Below the pieces are notes generated by a model. It searched no databases. It was not told where the DNA came from and was given only the letters and a program-made list of their open reading frames with translations. Shown here piece after piece: positions 1 through 10,638 of a stretch of DNA of 64,000 nucleotides. Source of the DNA: Ephemerocybe angulata (taxonomy: Eukaryota > Basidiomycota > Agaricomycetes > Agaricales > Psathyrellaceae); NCBI GenBank assembly GCA_013368325.1, contig JAACJK010000220.1, positions 310,001 through 374,000 of the forward strand, written 5' to 3'. Within the stretch, counting starts at the first letter, position 1; each line of letters starts with the position of its first letter. The translations under genes were made by a program, and so were the position numbers.

Positions 1-1026
1 CTTGCATTTCCCTTGGGAATGTTGAGAAAGCGGGGATAGTCGCGAAGCCAACTTGCGATACAATCTTCGGGTCATGGCGGTGGGTGTTGATAAGGAACTG
101 GGCCACATTCAGAGTGACAATTTGGAGGGAGTTCGGGGGACGGGAGGGTCGATGGGATGTAATCTGAAATCTACAGTCTTCGGATACAACCGAGGAAAGC
201 ACTGAGATGCAAAGTGACAAAAGGTGGGGGGTAGCAACTCTATCTGTGTCTCCAACGCCAGGCGAGGGAGAACGTGTGGTTTTGCTACCCGGCTGAAAAC
301 TACGCCGGAAGCGTGACGATCGTTCTTTCTCCTTCGTCGGCTTCTGCGGGTCTGGGGCTTGGGCACTGAAAGGCTCCAAGGTAAGGCTCTGGATTCAAAG
401 CGGAAGGAGGTGGACCTGAAGGAGTGAACGTACTCGTCGTCAAAAAGTTGCCATTTGAGAGAGACTGACATGGCCAGCAGATCTTGTAGCTGCGTCATGA
501 GTTCGAAAGTGGTCTCCGTCGAGAATGCACCGTCTTCCTCGTCATCCGAGCCTTCGCGGTCATCGGTATCTGTGACTCTCGAAGGATCCTTCGACATAGA
601 CCTCCCCATGCTCGCCACTCCACGTAGGATGTCAGAGATAGCGCCTGCGCCTCCTTCCGCCGCTTCACGCCCGAGTTCTGCAATGGCCTGCGATACCGGT
701 GGGGGTCTCCTGCGATTGAGTAATTGATATAGCACATGCGTCAAGAGCTTGCGCGATTCATTCTTGGCACGAGAAGACGGGTTGGGCGCTTGAACGGTTA
801 TATCGCTCCTGGTAGAGGTCGACTGTCTTGGGTCAGTAGAAGATGTCGATATCCGAACAGAGGGGATGCCTGCCGCAGAGACACTTGTCGAGCTAGGATC
901 ATAGAGGGTATAGGCATTTTGGGAGATGTGTCCGCCAGTGCTGATTGAAGGCGCGAAGATGAAATCTTGGGACACAGAGGTATCGATCCTTGGAGGGGCT
1001 GCGCGGTTGGAAGAGCTGGATTCCAT
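1..1026 (-). CDS. Unidentified protein, 5' part only, runs off left edge
   Basis: The start is the ATG at 1026 (MESSSSNRAAPPRIDTS). The first exon encodes a low-complexity Ser/Pro-rich N-terminus. A helical stretch follows with the motif HVLYQLLNRRRPPP, then a Gly/Ala turn, an acidic DDREGSDDEEDG patch and LMTQLQDLLAM. After about position 430 the best coding frame changes. A run down to base 1 containing NSLQIVTLNVAQFLINTHRH reads as convincing protein, so at least one short intron lies near 390-430, although I cannot fix its sites. The open frame has no stop before the window edge, so the C-terminus is missing. I do not recognise the family. Acidic and basic low-complexity stretches suggest a scaffold or regulatory protein rather than an enzyme. 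Confidence 0.6.
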
Positions 1027-1391
1027 TACATTATCTGAACTGGCGACGGCAACAGGTGTGCGTTCAAGAGGACATCACAGTCCCCATCAAATCCGGCTTT
1101 AATGCAAGCTTATGTCAGAACGGCCCGGAATCTCAGTCAATTAACTTGGCAAGGATTCTTGTAACTTTAGACGTTAACTGCGTCCTGGTTCCTCTTATAT
1201 ATTCTGCGCAATGTCCTGTAGATATGAACTGGCTGCGTTCAGACAGGGGCAGCATCCCAGCTGGGCGAAGGCGCGTGACGACATCTATTGGAATAGATTG
1301 ATCGAATCAATATAGAGTGCATTGAGCAACGTGAGCCTGAAGGCTGACAGTCCTCCGAGTCAACAAGCTTGACATCCTACCACTACGAACT
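1027..1391. promoter_or_regulatory. Divergent intergenic region
   Basis: This 365-bp gap lies between two genes transcribed away from each other, so it must hold both promoters. I see no TATA box or repeat that I would call. The small open frames across it look like noise. Confidence 0.5.
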
Positions 1392-3358
1392 ATGACTGGG
1401 AAACTATCCTCGACGCCTAGGCGGAAACTCAAACAATCAACCCTTCTCGACTTCTCCTCACCGACAAAGCAACCGACCGACTCTCCAGAACCCGTGCCGA
1501 GTAGTTCCAAATCTCGCAAGCGCAAGAAGCCCAAGATTAAGCCTTCCGGCAGTGTTTCCCCTCGAAAGTCACTCCAGCTGAAGATCCCCGTCAACACCCC
1601 ACAATCATCTAGGAAGAAGAAAAGGAAATCTCCGACGCTCTCTGTCACGGACTCTGAGGGTTCCTCTGAAGACATCAGCCGGATAAAGCTAGAGAGCAAA
1701 GAGCCGATAAACGTTTCATCGGACAGTAGCAGTTCATCAGAGGACGAGTCAGAGGAAGAAGACGTGCCTCGCCCGACTCAAGCTAAGCGGATACAGCGGT
1801 TGAAAGAGCTCGTGGAGAGTGAACCTGAGGAAGAGCAGCAGGAGGAGGAAGCCCCGCCGCGAAGGTCAACTAGAGCTGCTACTAAACGACGGCGGAAGCA
1901 GGTTGAAGTATCTGAGGAGGGCTCGGAAAAAGAAGCAGCTACTCCCAAGAGGCGTCGCTTGACAAGAGTCCGCAAGGCAACGGCAGTTGCAAACTCTGGC
2001 TCGGAAGAAGAAGACGAGGAGGAAGAATTAGATCAGAAGTGTACGTCTTATATGTTGGTCTGTATAGGCTATCCTGCGAATACAATTATACAGATGTCCT
2101 CAAGTCGCGCCTTCGCGAAAGGGGGAAGAAGACGGCATTTCAAAAGAATCTAGAGAAACTAAAGAGTGGGTACTGCACTCGTCTCCACAGAATGAGATTC
2201 TGAACCTTCTCTACGTCTAGAGTTGAAACAGAAGCAGCCTCTTTCAAGTTCAAGCAGTGAAGAAGAGGGGGAATCAGAGGAAAGTAAAGTGGCCAAACCC
2301 TTTAAAGGTGCTAAGCGCGGTGGAAGCCTATTTGGTACTAGTGAAGTTGACGAGGATGAAGACATGAACGAACCCACCTCCGATTCCGATTTCATTGTTG
2401 AAGACGAAGGTCTTGGGGCACCACTTCTTCCTGCCGAGTACAGCATGGAAACACACCAAGACCTCTCTCACCAATTCAAGAAAATCTTTCAGTTCTTTGT
2501 TCACATCGCCGTGCAGCCGCCGAAGAAACGAAAGAAATTTATGCAGACGAACATGGAAGGCAAGTCAACCATACTTTGATACAGTGGCTTGCTAACGCGC
2601 CGAATTGACAGAGGAAGAGTACTTCTATGTGCCACTTTCTATCACCAGGAGGAAGTTGGCGGGCTTAAGAGATTCCTTGGTCGCTTCCTCTGTATGGAGA
2701 CCACAATTCAAGAAAGCGCTGGAAAGGTTTCCCCAGTTCTCCTTGACATCACTCGCCTTCACCGTTCCCGAGTGTGATGCTTGTCACTTGGGTCGGAGGG
2801 TGTCCACGCTATGCGGGAGATTGGATGGAGAACCTTATGATAGAGTGGGCTTTCAGCTTCTCGTGAGTCAATATCACCAACTCCTTCAAGTACTATTCTG
2901 ACTTTGACCTTTACCATTATCTTATAGAAGGGAGAGGACGAAAGCTCCGACACAGATTCTGACGAGAAATCGCTGAAGAAGGAGTTCAACCTGGGACGGT
3001 TCTGTGGTCGAAGGACACATGTCTACCATCAGTTCTCGCACTGGGAGGTCAGTTGTTCAAAGCAAATATAATCTTCAACGACTCAACCCCTCACGCATAG
3101 TACGGACTCTTTAAGAGTATAGACTCTGAAATCGAAGACCTACGAGCGATGCAAACCAAGAAAAAGGGCAAGAAACAATTCTACCGCGTGGCATATGCCG
3201 GGGGCAAGCAACCGCCAGAAGACTTGACCGATGCAGACGAACTCGTGGAATGGATGGACGAAAGGAAGATCATCGAAAGGGAGTGGCAGATTGTCAAGAC
3301 TATGATGGAAAGTGCGCGCCATTTGGAGATGGAGGGGAAGCGGGACAACCTAGATTAA
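1392..3358 (+). CDS. DUF4211-domain nuclear protein
   Basis: Six exons join in frame (1392-2040, 2094-2165, 2221-2559, 2612-2862, 2928-3047, 3101-3358) to give 562 residues. The N-terminal 350 residues are highly charged, with alternating Lys/Arg-rich and Ser/Glu-rich blocks typical of disordered chromatin proteins. The start (MTGKLSSTPRRKLKQSTLLD) includes KQSTLLDF, which resembles a PCNA-interacting QxxLxxFF box. The conserved C-terminal half has the DUF4211 pattern: EEYFYVPLSITRRKLAGLRD, an ECDACHLGRR Cys pair, a CGRRTHVYHQFSHWE block and a Lys-rich helical end. Intron 3 uses a GC donor at 2560 and an AG acceptor at 2611. The family has no established biochemical role; nuclear location is inferred from composition. 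Confidence 0.85.
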
Positions 3359-3442
3359 TGATACCTTGTTTACGCGTTATTTGTACCAGTTGCCAATCTA
3401 GGACACCGGTGCCGCTCTGTGACCTTTGCTCTTGCGACGACC

Positions 3443-4303
3443 ATGTCTTACACACCGTATACACCGCCTGCATCGGCAGGGGCTCCTCCTCCACCAACTT
3501 CAACAACGTATCCTTATGGTGCATATCAGGGTGCATATGCCGGCGCTTACTCGTACCAAAACCCATACCATACCGGAGTGACCAGTTATGGTTGGCCGTA
3601 TCCTTATGCCAGTTATGTGACCCCACAGCACCCGCAGACCCCTCAGGTCCAGAGAACACCCGCACAAACCCCAGCCCCAGCGGCCCCGGCGACTGCGCCT
3701 GCTCCTGTGACGGCGGCAGTAGCCCCAACCACGACTGCAACCCCCGCTCCTCCTCAACGATCAACGACGTTTACCACCTACACGCCTACGTATGTGCGGG
3801 ACAGTGCACCCATCCAGTCCTCGACAACACATCATGGCGGTGGTAAAGGGAAGAGACAGTCGAATATGAAAGGGCTCTTTACCAAAGAATGTCAGGGCTT
3901 TCTCCGATGTGTTTTTACACCTTCCTCGTGTGCTAAACTTGTGGTGCAATTCCAATCTAGTGAAGAGCCTGATGTACGGCTTTGGGGACGACCGAAACCC
4001 CTCAAACGACACTGTGAGCGTAATGGAAGAAATATTAATCGAGTATATCACCGACGTTGTGAGTAGCAGTACAATTTCGAGATCTGCTGACATGTGTCTC
4101 AATGCCATGAACAGTGCCAAGTTGCGGGTGGAGGCTCAAAGAAGTCTCGGCTTTCAATTGAAGACCTTCGTAGAGCACTTTCGCGCCCCGCAGATGCGAA
4201 GAAGTTAGCCCGATTGGAGGAGTTGTTGTTCATGCAAGAAGACATCAAACGAGCCAGGGCTCAATTTGAGGAGAATGACATTCAGAATCCGAAGGACCTG
4301 TAG
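3443..4303 (+). CDS. TAF13: TFIID subunit TAF13
   Basis: Three exons (3443-3890, 3961-4058, 4115-4303) give 244 residues. The C-terminal 95 residues match the TAF13 histone-fold protein: LFTKELKSLMYGFGDD, then VMEEILIEYITDV, then RLSIEDLRRALSRP and the terminal helix KRARAQFEEND. TAF13 pairs with TAF11 through its histone fold inside TFIID and contacts TBP in RNA polymerase II initiation. The odd part is a 145-residue N-terminal extension rich in Tyr, Pro, Ala and Thr that the short animal and yeast proteins lack. The ATG at 3443 starts that extension; an upstream in-frame non-ATG codon was not used. The gene begins 85 bp after the DUF4211 stop on the same strand. Confidence 0.93.
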
Positions 4304-4575
4304 GTATAGTGTACAGAGGGTCGTGTGGTAAGTCCTAGGTCTCGTGGTGCTCTCTCTGTCTGACGGTTAATAGGTACACCCCCTTCCTTATACCACTGGA
4401 CGCCTTCCCATCCGGCTCTCACAATATCAAGAATCGGAGACAGAAGCAAGAGCCTCTTCGTCCTATTGGCAGGCCATTCATCAGTACACCGTGTGGTTTC
4501 CCAGAGAGATGCGCTGTGCTCATTTTCTTGGGATGCGATGGGATCTGGATTGCAGCGCAATTAGAAGGCTGGCAG

Positions 4576-5261
4576 TTACTCCTCCATGGCATCATCGTCG
4601 TTGGCGTCTGGTTCGCCGTCTGGTTCGGTACCCCGTCCCTGAACGCCTGTGAAGCGGAGCCATTTAGTTTCGTGGGTCACGAAGCACGGATAGTGTAGAC
4701 CTACCGCCACTTTGTGCCAGCGGTTTAACGTGCTCCTGTAGCCATTCTTCCGATTCCCAAACTGTAGATTATAATTAGCTTTGATTGTTGTATAGTATGT
4801 GTTTTGTTGGACGTACTGGCTCGGTTCTGCACGGGACCACTGAGAAGACCCTTCATAGGTTTGGCAAGGTTAACCTTGATAACCCTTCCTTTCAACTCGT
4901 TCAGGTCCATGTTGTCAATCGCATCTTGAGCGTCAGCAGTCGAGCCATAGGTTACGAACGCGAACCCCCGATGTTTCGCCTCTGGAAGAACATATCAGAG
5001 TCGCGTTTTGGGGCTTCGGCGAAATGACAGTACGTGTTGTTTGCTGTTGAAATGCATTCGGATTCGCGGGGCCTGGCAGCACGACTTCGATGATATCCCC
5101 TGTGGTATGATGAATATGGAATGAATATAGAGCTAGGCGCCCGAGAGGGAGAGGACGACGGTACCGAATGTTGAGAAGGTCTCGTAGATGAAGGCCTCAT
5201 CTACGTCTTCACCCAGACCCCCGATATACACGGTACGCTTCGATTTGGTGCCCTCCTCCAT
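4576..5261 (-). CDS. PPIE-like RNA-recognition-motif protein
   Basis: Five exons (5261-5165, 5099-5034, 4981-4817, 4761-4705, 4646-4576) join in frame to 151 residues. A single RRM fills the N-terminal 90 residues. RNP2 is VYIGGL and RNP1 is [10 protein letters not shown], followed by [20 protein letters not shown]. That last segment is characteristic of the RRM of cyclophilin E (PPIE), a spliceosome-associated prolyl isomerase. The protein ends in [10 protein letters not shown] and an acidic tail ending DDDAMEE, with no cyclophilin domain. It is therefore an RRM-only relative in which the isomerase half is absent or encoded elsewhere. A nuclear, pre-mRNA-linked role is inferred from the family. 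Confidence 0.88.
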
Positions 5262-5894
5262 TGAGACGCGTGCTAGAGTGTGACGGGAGATAAAGAGCAA
5301 TAGAGTACCTGATGGTATGGATGCAGGAAACGGTGTTCAAGTTCGCACGGAGGCCATGGCCATCGCACTCACGTGGAGGGAATCACAATCGGAAATTCCC
5401 AAAAGCAGGGCTCGAGTACACACCCTCCTGCTCGTTCTCTCACCACCAACTGCTTATTTGCTGTCTTATCCTCGGGTATTCCACCTTTCGTGCATAATTT
5501 CTTGAGCAAGAGAACCTCGGATGACTGCCATCTCCATCTCGGAGGGATTTATAAACCCCAGACGAGAATGGCTGCTTTGCATGGGACCTGGCCGCCCCAC
5601 CTACGACGTCGGCCTTTCTGTATCGGGAAGATCTTTCAGAACTTAGCTCGTGGCGATTCCTCCGAATCTCGAAAGGGGCGATATAACACTTGTTCCTCCC
5701 TTGTATGGACATCCTTTCCTGACAGCAAGCCGTCACTGCCGACTGTGGTGGTGTGCGTGTCGAGTTCATTATAACTATTATAACACACCTCCTGCTCTGG
5801 ATCCCCTTTTGTAGCGGACGCAGACACACCCATCGTCAGCACCTCTTGTCAACCCCCTCTTTTGCCCCCTATATCATCTATACTCCATCACAGC
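5262..5894. promoter_or_regulatory. Divergent intergenic region
   Basis: These 633 bp separate the RRM gene (-) from the kinase-like gene (+). Several short open frames cross it on both strands, but none shows conserved motifs or convincing splice partners. It contains a CACGTG-type E-box near 5371. I call no gene here. Confidence 0.4.
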
Positions 5895-7184
5895 ATGGCC
5901 CCCGTCATTCGCCTTTCCTCGTCTCTCCCAACTCTATCAGGCTCCTTCTCAAATATGGCTGTATCTTGGGACTCTGAAACAGAGAGCTACGACGAATGCT
6001 CTTCTACATGCTCCGACTCTTCATTCGACGAGGAAGACGTGAATCGCCGCATCAAGCCCTACTGGCCCAAGTACCGTTCCCTGTTTGAAGGACGAGGGTT
6101 CCAGCTTGACACCGTCCGAGATGCAAGGGAATACTACCGCCGCGTCGAGGAAAAGTCAGCGGCCCAGTTCTTATTCCACGACTCAATCTCCTCGGTACTT
6201 TGCAGTGAGGAGGGTTCCTCCAACGACGACGAGTTGTGTCCGGATGCCGGACTGGTGAATTATGCTCATCGCGTCAATCGAGGGAAGCGTATGCTTATTA
6301 CGGTCTACTAGCCAGATAATCTCTTTCGTGGCGTCGCATCGGCGTCCGGCAAGAAATTCGTTGTAAAGGCGGTACACTACTTAAGCAGAGAGTACCAGGT
6401 AGTCAAAATGCTGTCGTCACCGCCGCTGCGTGACAATCCCATGAACCATACGATCCGTACGTTTTAATTATCGCTTCTCTTCTCTGATCCCGGAGTTTCT
6501 GACAACTCCTTCAGCTATCCTCGACTTATTCGAATGCCCATGTCCACTGGACCCCACCGCCTTCATCGTGATGGAAGAGTGGTCTTCTCAACTCATACCG
6601 GAGTCAGGGGGGCCATGCTGCTTGAAGGTGTTCTTTGAAGCCATCAGGCAATGTATCGAGGTCTTAACTCCGTTTCACGCCTTGCATCCCTATACTTATG
6701 AAACAAATTTAGCACGCGGCTTTCATGCACCAAAATCGAATCGTCCATCTGGACATATCTCTACGCAACCTCGTAACAGATTTCAAAGGGCATTATGCTT
6801 ATATAGATTTCGAATTAAGTCGCTACTATCAAGACGTACCTAATCCGCGAATATTTGGGCACGAAGCCACGGAAGTCCCCCCGGAATGCGACTCTGGAAA
6901 GTGCTGCGATCCTTTCAAGGTAGACGTGTGGGCGTTGGGTGTCCTACTCTTACGAACCTGTAAGGTATGTCGGCCCATTCTCTGAACCGTGATCATGTTC
7001 GTGTGCTGAGATGCGTCAGGTAATGGAATTTGACATCCCCGAACTCGTGGAATTCACAGCCCCAATGCTGAATCTGGTCCCCGAGAAACGGCCACTGCTT
7101 CAAGATGTACTGGGTTCGTTTGACGCCATGGTTTCGAAGGTGTATCAGAGGATACCAAGCCGTTGTGGACAGGACACCAATTGA
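5895..7184 (+). CDS. Protein-kinase-like protein of agaric orphan family
   Basis: Five exons (5895-6254, 6312-6456, 6515-6660, 6713-6964, 7020-7184) join in frame to 355 residues. An acidic Ser-rich start precedes LFEGRGFQLDTVRDAREYYR and CPDAGLPDNLFRG, the entry motif of a kinase family expanded in mushroom fungi. The probable ATP-binding lysine is in KKFVVKAVHYL. The catalytic loop reads IVHLDISLRNLV, so HRD is HLD with Asp and Asn retained. The metal motif is DFE instead of [14 protein letters not shown] and a PEKRP ending complete the fold. The altered HRD Arg and DFG Gly leave activity uncertain. The TAG at 6309-6311 is the acceptor of intron 1, not a stop. Confidence 0.8.
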
Positions 7185-7303
7185 TCACGCCGTGTACCAA
7201 TACACCACTGCATCGGCATTATGGACTATTATACAATACAGGGATTAGAATACACACAGCCAGAACCACATAACAGGGATGACTGTCGGAAAGCCGAAGA
7301 TAC

Positions 7304-8533
7304 TTATTGCGTTTCCCCAGACGACACGGCGGCCTGCTCTAATCTGGCCCGTTTGCGCTGAAGATACCTCTCCTTCGCACTCATTACGTCGTCTGTAGTA
7401 TTTCGTTTCTGCACTGTCCGTCGCAAGGATTCAGCTTCTTCTTCCCGTTTCTTTTCCTCTACTCTGCGTTCCTCCTCCTCCATCTGTTTCCGTACTTCGC
7501 GTGCCCTCCTTTCGTTGATCTCTTTCCGACTGGCAGCTGCACCCACCGCCCGATGAGCCTGTACCTCCTCTGTCTGTGCCCCACCTTTGGCCTCCAGGGC
7601 TTTCTTTAGAGCGAGATTCCGTGTATTGGGTAATGCCAAATTCAGACCAGCGGTCAGGAGCTCCCGCTTGTCGACGATCTGGTTATCGTCATTCAGTTCC
7701 ACCTCCTTCCCTTGCTCCCTCGCTAGTTTCGCCAGCTCTAAGTCCGATTGCGGTGTGAAGTCTGGCGGCTTGGTGATGGTGAGGTTGGATGGGTCCTCTG
7801 CCTGAGGACCGAAAACTCGCTTCTCAGCAGCGGCAACGGTCGCTTCGTGCTGTTGCTCGGACTCTTCAAGCAGCTTCTTGTAGAAATGCGTCATGCCTGA
7901 AGTTGCACCTCGCTGTTTCTTCTCCTGTTCTGCGAGCGGGGATAAGTAAGGCCAGGGAGGTCAGAATGGCGGTAAAGAGGGACGGACCTTCACGTTGCTT
8001 CTCCTCCTCCTCGGCTTTGCGCATGGCCACCAACTGTTCAGCATATCCCTGTGTTACGAACGACTCCTTGTCCTTGAATTCATCGCCCTCGAGCTCCCTT
8101 TCTCGTTGCATCATCTTTTCTTCCGCTCTTTGGTGGTCCAATTTCCTCGTTGCTGCAGCATTGAGCAGGCTGTTGATATATTTCGGCTGTAGATCCATCG
8201 AGTCAGTATACCGAGGCACATTGACCGAACAAGGGCGGACTCACGTACCTTGCGCTCCAAGGACTCGACCTCCTTCGCCTCCTTTGCCTTCTGCTTTGCA
8301 ACCTGCATCCTATCCCACACCTCATCGTACTCGTACACCGTGGAGTCGACCTGCTTCTCAGCCTCGATCCGCTTCCTCATGGCTTTAGATGCCTGGACAT
8401 TGTAAGCGCCCGGTGTGGGTGCTACGACTTCCTCTGTATCCGCATCATTGAAGAGTGAGGGTTTAGGTTTCGCGACGACGGAAGGTAGCAAGGGGTTTTC
8501 GGGTTTCTTCTTGAGAGAGATTGAGAGTTTCAT
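7304..8533 (-). CDS. NSRP1: Nuclear speckle splicing regulatory protein 1
   Basis: Three exons encode about 380 residues. The start MKLSISLKKKPENPLLPS is at 8533. The central block has the NSRP1 (DUF2040) signature: KYINSLLNAAATRKLDHQRA, then REGDEF-like RELEGDEFKDKESFVTQGY. A long Glu/Arg-rich coiled coil follows, ending in a basic segment (AKERYLQRKRAR) before VSSGETQ and the stop. NSRP1 homologues are nuclear speckle proteins that influence splice-site choice. The gene ends 119 bp from the kinase-like gene (tail to tail) and starts 154 bp from RCC1 (head to head). Confidence 0.92.
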
Positions 8534-8687
8534 TGAAGGAGGCGCTTGGCGCGTGGCTGAACCGCTGCCGGGGAAACGGCCTGGCCGGCGCCGGGGCTCC
8601 GGTGAGCACCACGTGGTTGTCGGATGGTCAAGACAGGGGCCGCACTTGGGCGCCAAAACCTTTGTTGACCTTCTACCGCCCAACTAG
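8534..8687. promoter_or_regulatory. Short bidirectional promoter NSRP1/RCC1
   Basis: Only 154 bp separate the two divergent start codons, so both promoters must overlap. The segment is GC-rich, with no TATA box visible. Confidence 0.5.
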
Positions 8688-10256
8688 ATGCCCAGCACTC
8701 GAAGTAAAACCTCAAATCCAGCGAAAGCACCCTATAGACCAAGGAAAAAGCCAGCAGTTGCTCGGAGTAACCTCCGTACGACTGTACAAACCTACCTTCC
8801 TCTCCCGAGCCTCGCTCCCTCGACTCGTCCAAGCCCTGACCTCTTCGTATGGGGTTCATCGGGAGAGGGGCAACTAGGGCTTGGGAGAAATCAACATACC
8901 CTTCATAGACCGAGGAAGCATCCGTGGGTTGAGCAAGGAATAGCCAGAGGGGCGTTCGGGAAGCGACCGGGCGCAGGGATCCTATCTGTAGCATCTGGCG
9001 GTCTTCACACCTACCTTCTTGACGAGAATGGGACAGTGAGTATCCCTGCAGCTTCTATGTTCTACCTAGCATACATTTGGTGAACCTTGTCCCATAGATA
9101 TGGTCATGTGGTGTAAACGACGATGGTGCACTTGGGAGAACAATCAAGCCACCCTCTGAACCAGCGACCTCCTTGGATCCAATATCTCTGCAAGAAGCTA
9201 TGCAATTTGGTGCTTTAAGCACTCTTGTCGAGGAAGACTTCTCTACTGTACAGCTGGCTGCTGGGGATAGCTCAGGAGCAGCTCTCAACGAAAATGGAGA
9301 GCTCCGGGTGTGGGGTACTTTCATCGTAAGTGCGTCTCACCAACTTCTATAGCTGACTCCACCCAACGTTGACTCATGCAGGACGGGAGTGGGGGAAAAA
9401 GCTTCTCGGGTGATTCTGACGAGGAGCCCCTGCCCGTCCTCATACCTGAGATAAGGAATGAGAAGATAGCCTCTGTATCCTCAGGAGATAATCACTTCCT
9501 CGCTTTGACCGTCAACGGCGAGGTATATTCTTGGGGGGTAGACACTTTTGGTCGACTGGGAAGGACTGCTCTCTCCCGCCGAGAGATGAATCCTCTATCG
9601 CCCGACAAAGTTGTCTATGGGCCAAGGCGAACCAGGACCGTCCTCATCGGCACGGGCTCAAATAGGAGCTTTGCCGTGGACAGCGCGGGGGATGTGTGGG
9701 CCTGGGGACCAAACGGCAGAGGCCAGCTGGGCCTTGGCGATGCGTTGGTTGGTGAGATAGTCGCTCACCCGACAAGGATTGATGCCCTCACACCCGCTGA
9801 GCTCGAGCGCTCCAGTGGTGTGGCCAACAATCGTGTCGTTCAAATCTGTGGTGGTGAATTTCACACGGTTTTTCTGACATCGTCTGGCGTGGTGACTGTG
9901 AGGACTCTCAAGTTGGCCTTCCAGCAGATCACCCCGTTCTTACCGGCCACAGCACCTCCAAAGTCAAAGCTACATCTGGAAAAGTAGGAACCCCAGTTCT
10001 CATCCCCTTCCCAACCGCTGCCAAGGATGATCTTGTTGTCTCTATATCTTGTGGGCTGCGCTTCAGCATGGCAGTTACCCGCCAAGGCTCTCTCCTCTCA
10101 TGGGGATTCGGCGCACAGTCAGAATTGGGCCTCGGTGAGGATATCGAGATGGCGAAAACGCCTACTGTGGTAGTCAGAACTACTGGGTCTCGGTTTGTGA
10201 CAAGCATTTCGTGTGGCGGTCAGCATGCTGTAGGGCTATTCGCGGCGAGGGCCTGA
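8688..10256 (+). CDS. RCC1: Ran guanine-nucleotide exchange factor RCC1 (Pim1/Srm1 type)
   Basis: The start is the ATG at 8688, followed by a basic tail (KAPYRPRKKPAVARS) suited to chromatin binding. RCC1 repeats follow: DLFVWGSSGEGQLGLGR, GELRVWGTF, VYSWGVDTFGRLG, VWAWGPNGRGQLGLGD, CGGEFHTVFLTSSG and LLSWGFGAQSELGLGED. The protein closes with SISCGGQHAVGLF. This is the seven-bladed propeller that charges Ran with GTP on chromatin and drives nucleocytoplasmic transport and spindle assembly. Near 9895 the left-hand frame (ending GVVT) and the right-hand frame (starting EDSQVGLPADHPVL) differ by one base. Either a 41-bp intron at 9912-9952 or a small indel must join them. Otherwise the gene looks complete. 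Confidence 0.9.
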
Positions 10257-10638
10257 TTTGTAGAGGTACTTCAATCCAATATACTCTTGCATGGCACTTA
10301 CTTCCCGCCCTTTTGTCTGCAGTATCTAATCACGATATCCGTACAGGCAAAGTCGATGTAGAAGCATATATTTTCATTCAAATATGCAGACAATCCGAAT
10401 CCGAGGTATCGAGGAATCCTATTATAGATATAATTCTAATGAGTGGCAGATGGTTATGTGAGTAAAGAGCAGCGCGGTGGAAGGGATTAACATCTAGTAA
10501 TCGATCTTCACGGTTATTTTATAGGCATGAAGGAGAGGTCCGTCGTAAATCATCAATCGTATAACCCAAAAGATACGCCAAGTGTCCGAAATGTAAGAAT
10601 TAGAAGGTTCGTATGTAGACGCAGCAGCAGCGCAGAAA
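10257..10638. other. Convergent 3' intergenic region
   Basis: These 382 bp lie between the RCC1 stop and the glucan synthase stop on the opposite strand. They are AT-richer than the flanks and probably hold both 3' UTRs and poly(A) sites. No gene is supported. Confidence 0.5.

Noticed and set aside
6309..6311. In-frame TAG that seems to break the kinase-like gene
   Set aside because: It is the acceptor of a 57-bp intron (6255-6311). Removing the intron joins CPDAGL to PDNLFRG, a conserved family junction, with frame kept.
10553..10638. Glucan synthase ending at 10553
   Set aside because: This needs read-through of a good GTACGT...AATGCAG intron; splicing gives the family-like ending YRKEQLSRP at 10639.
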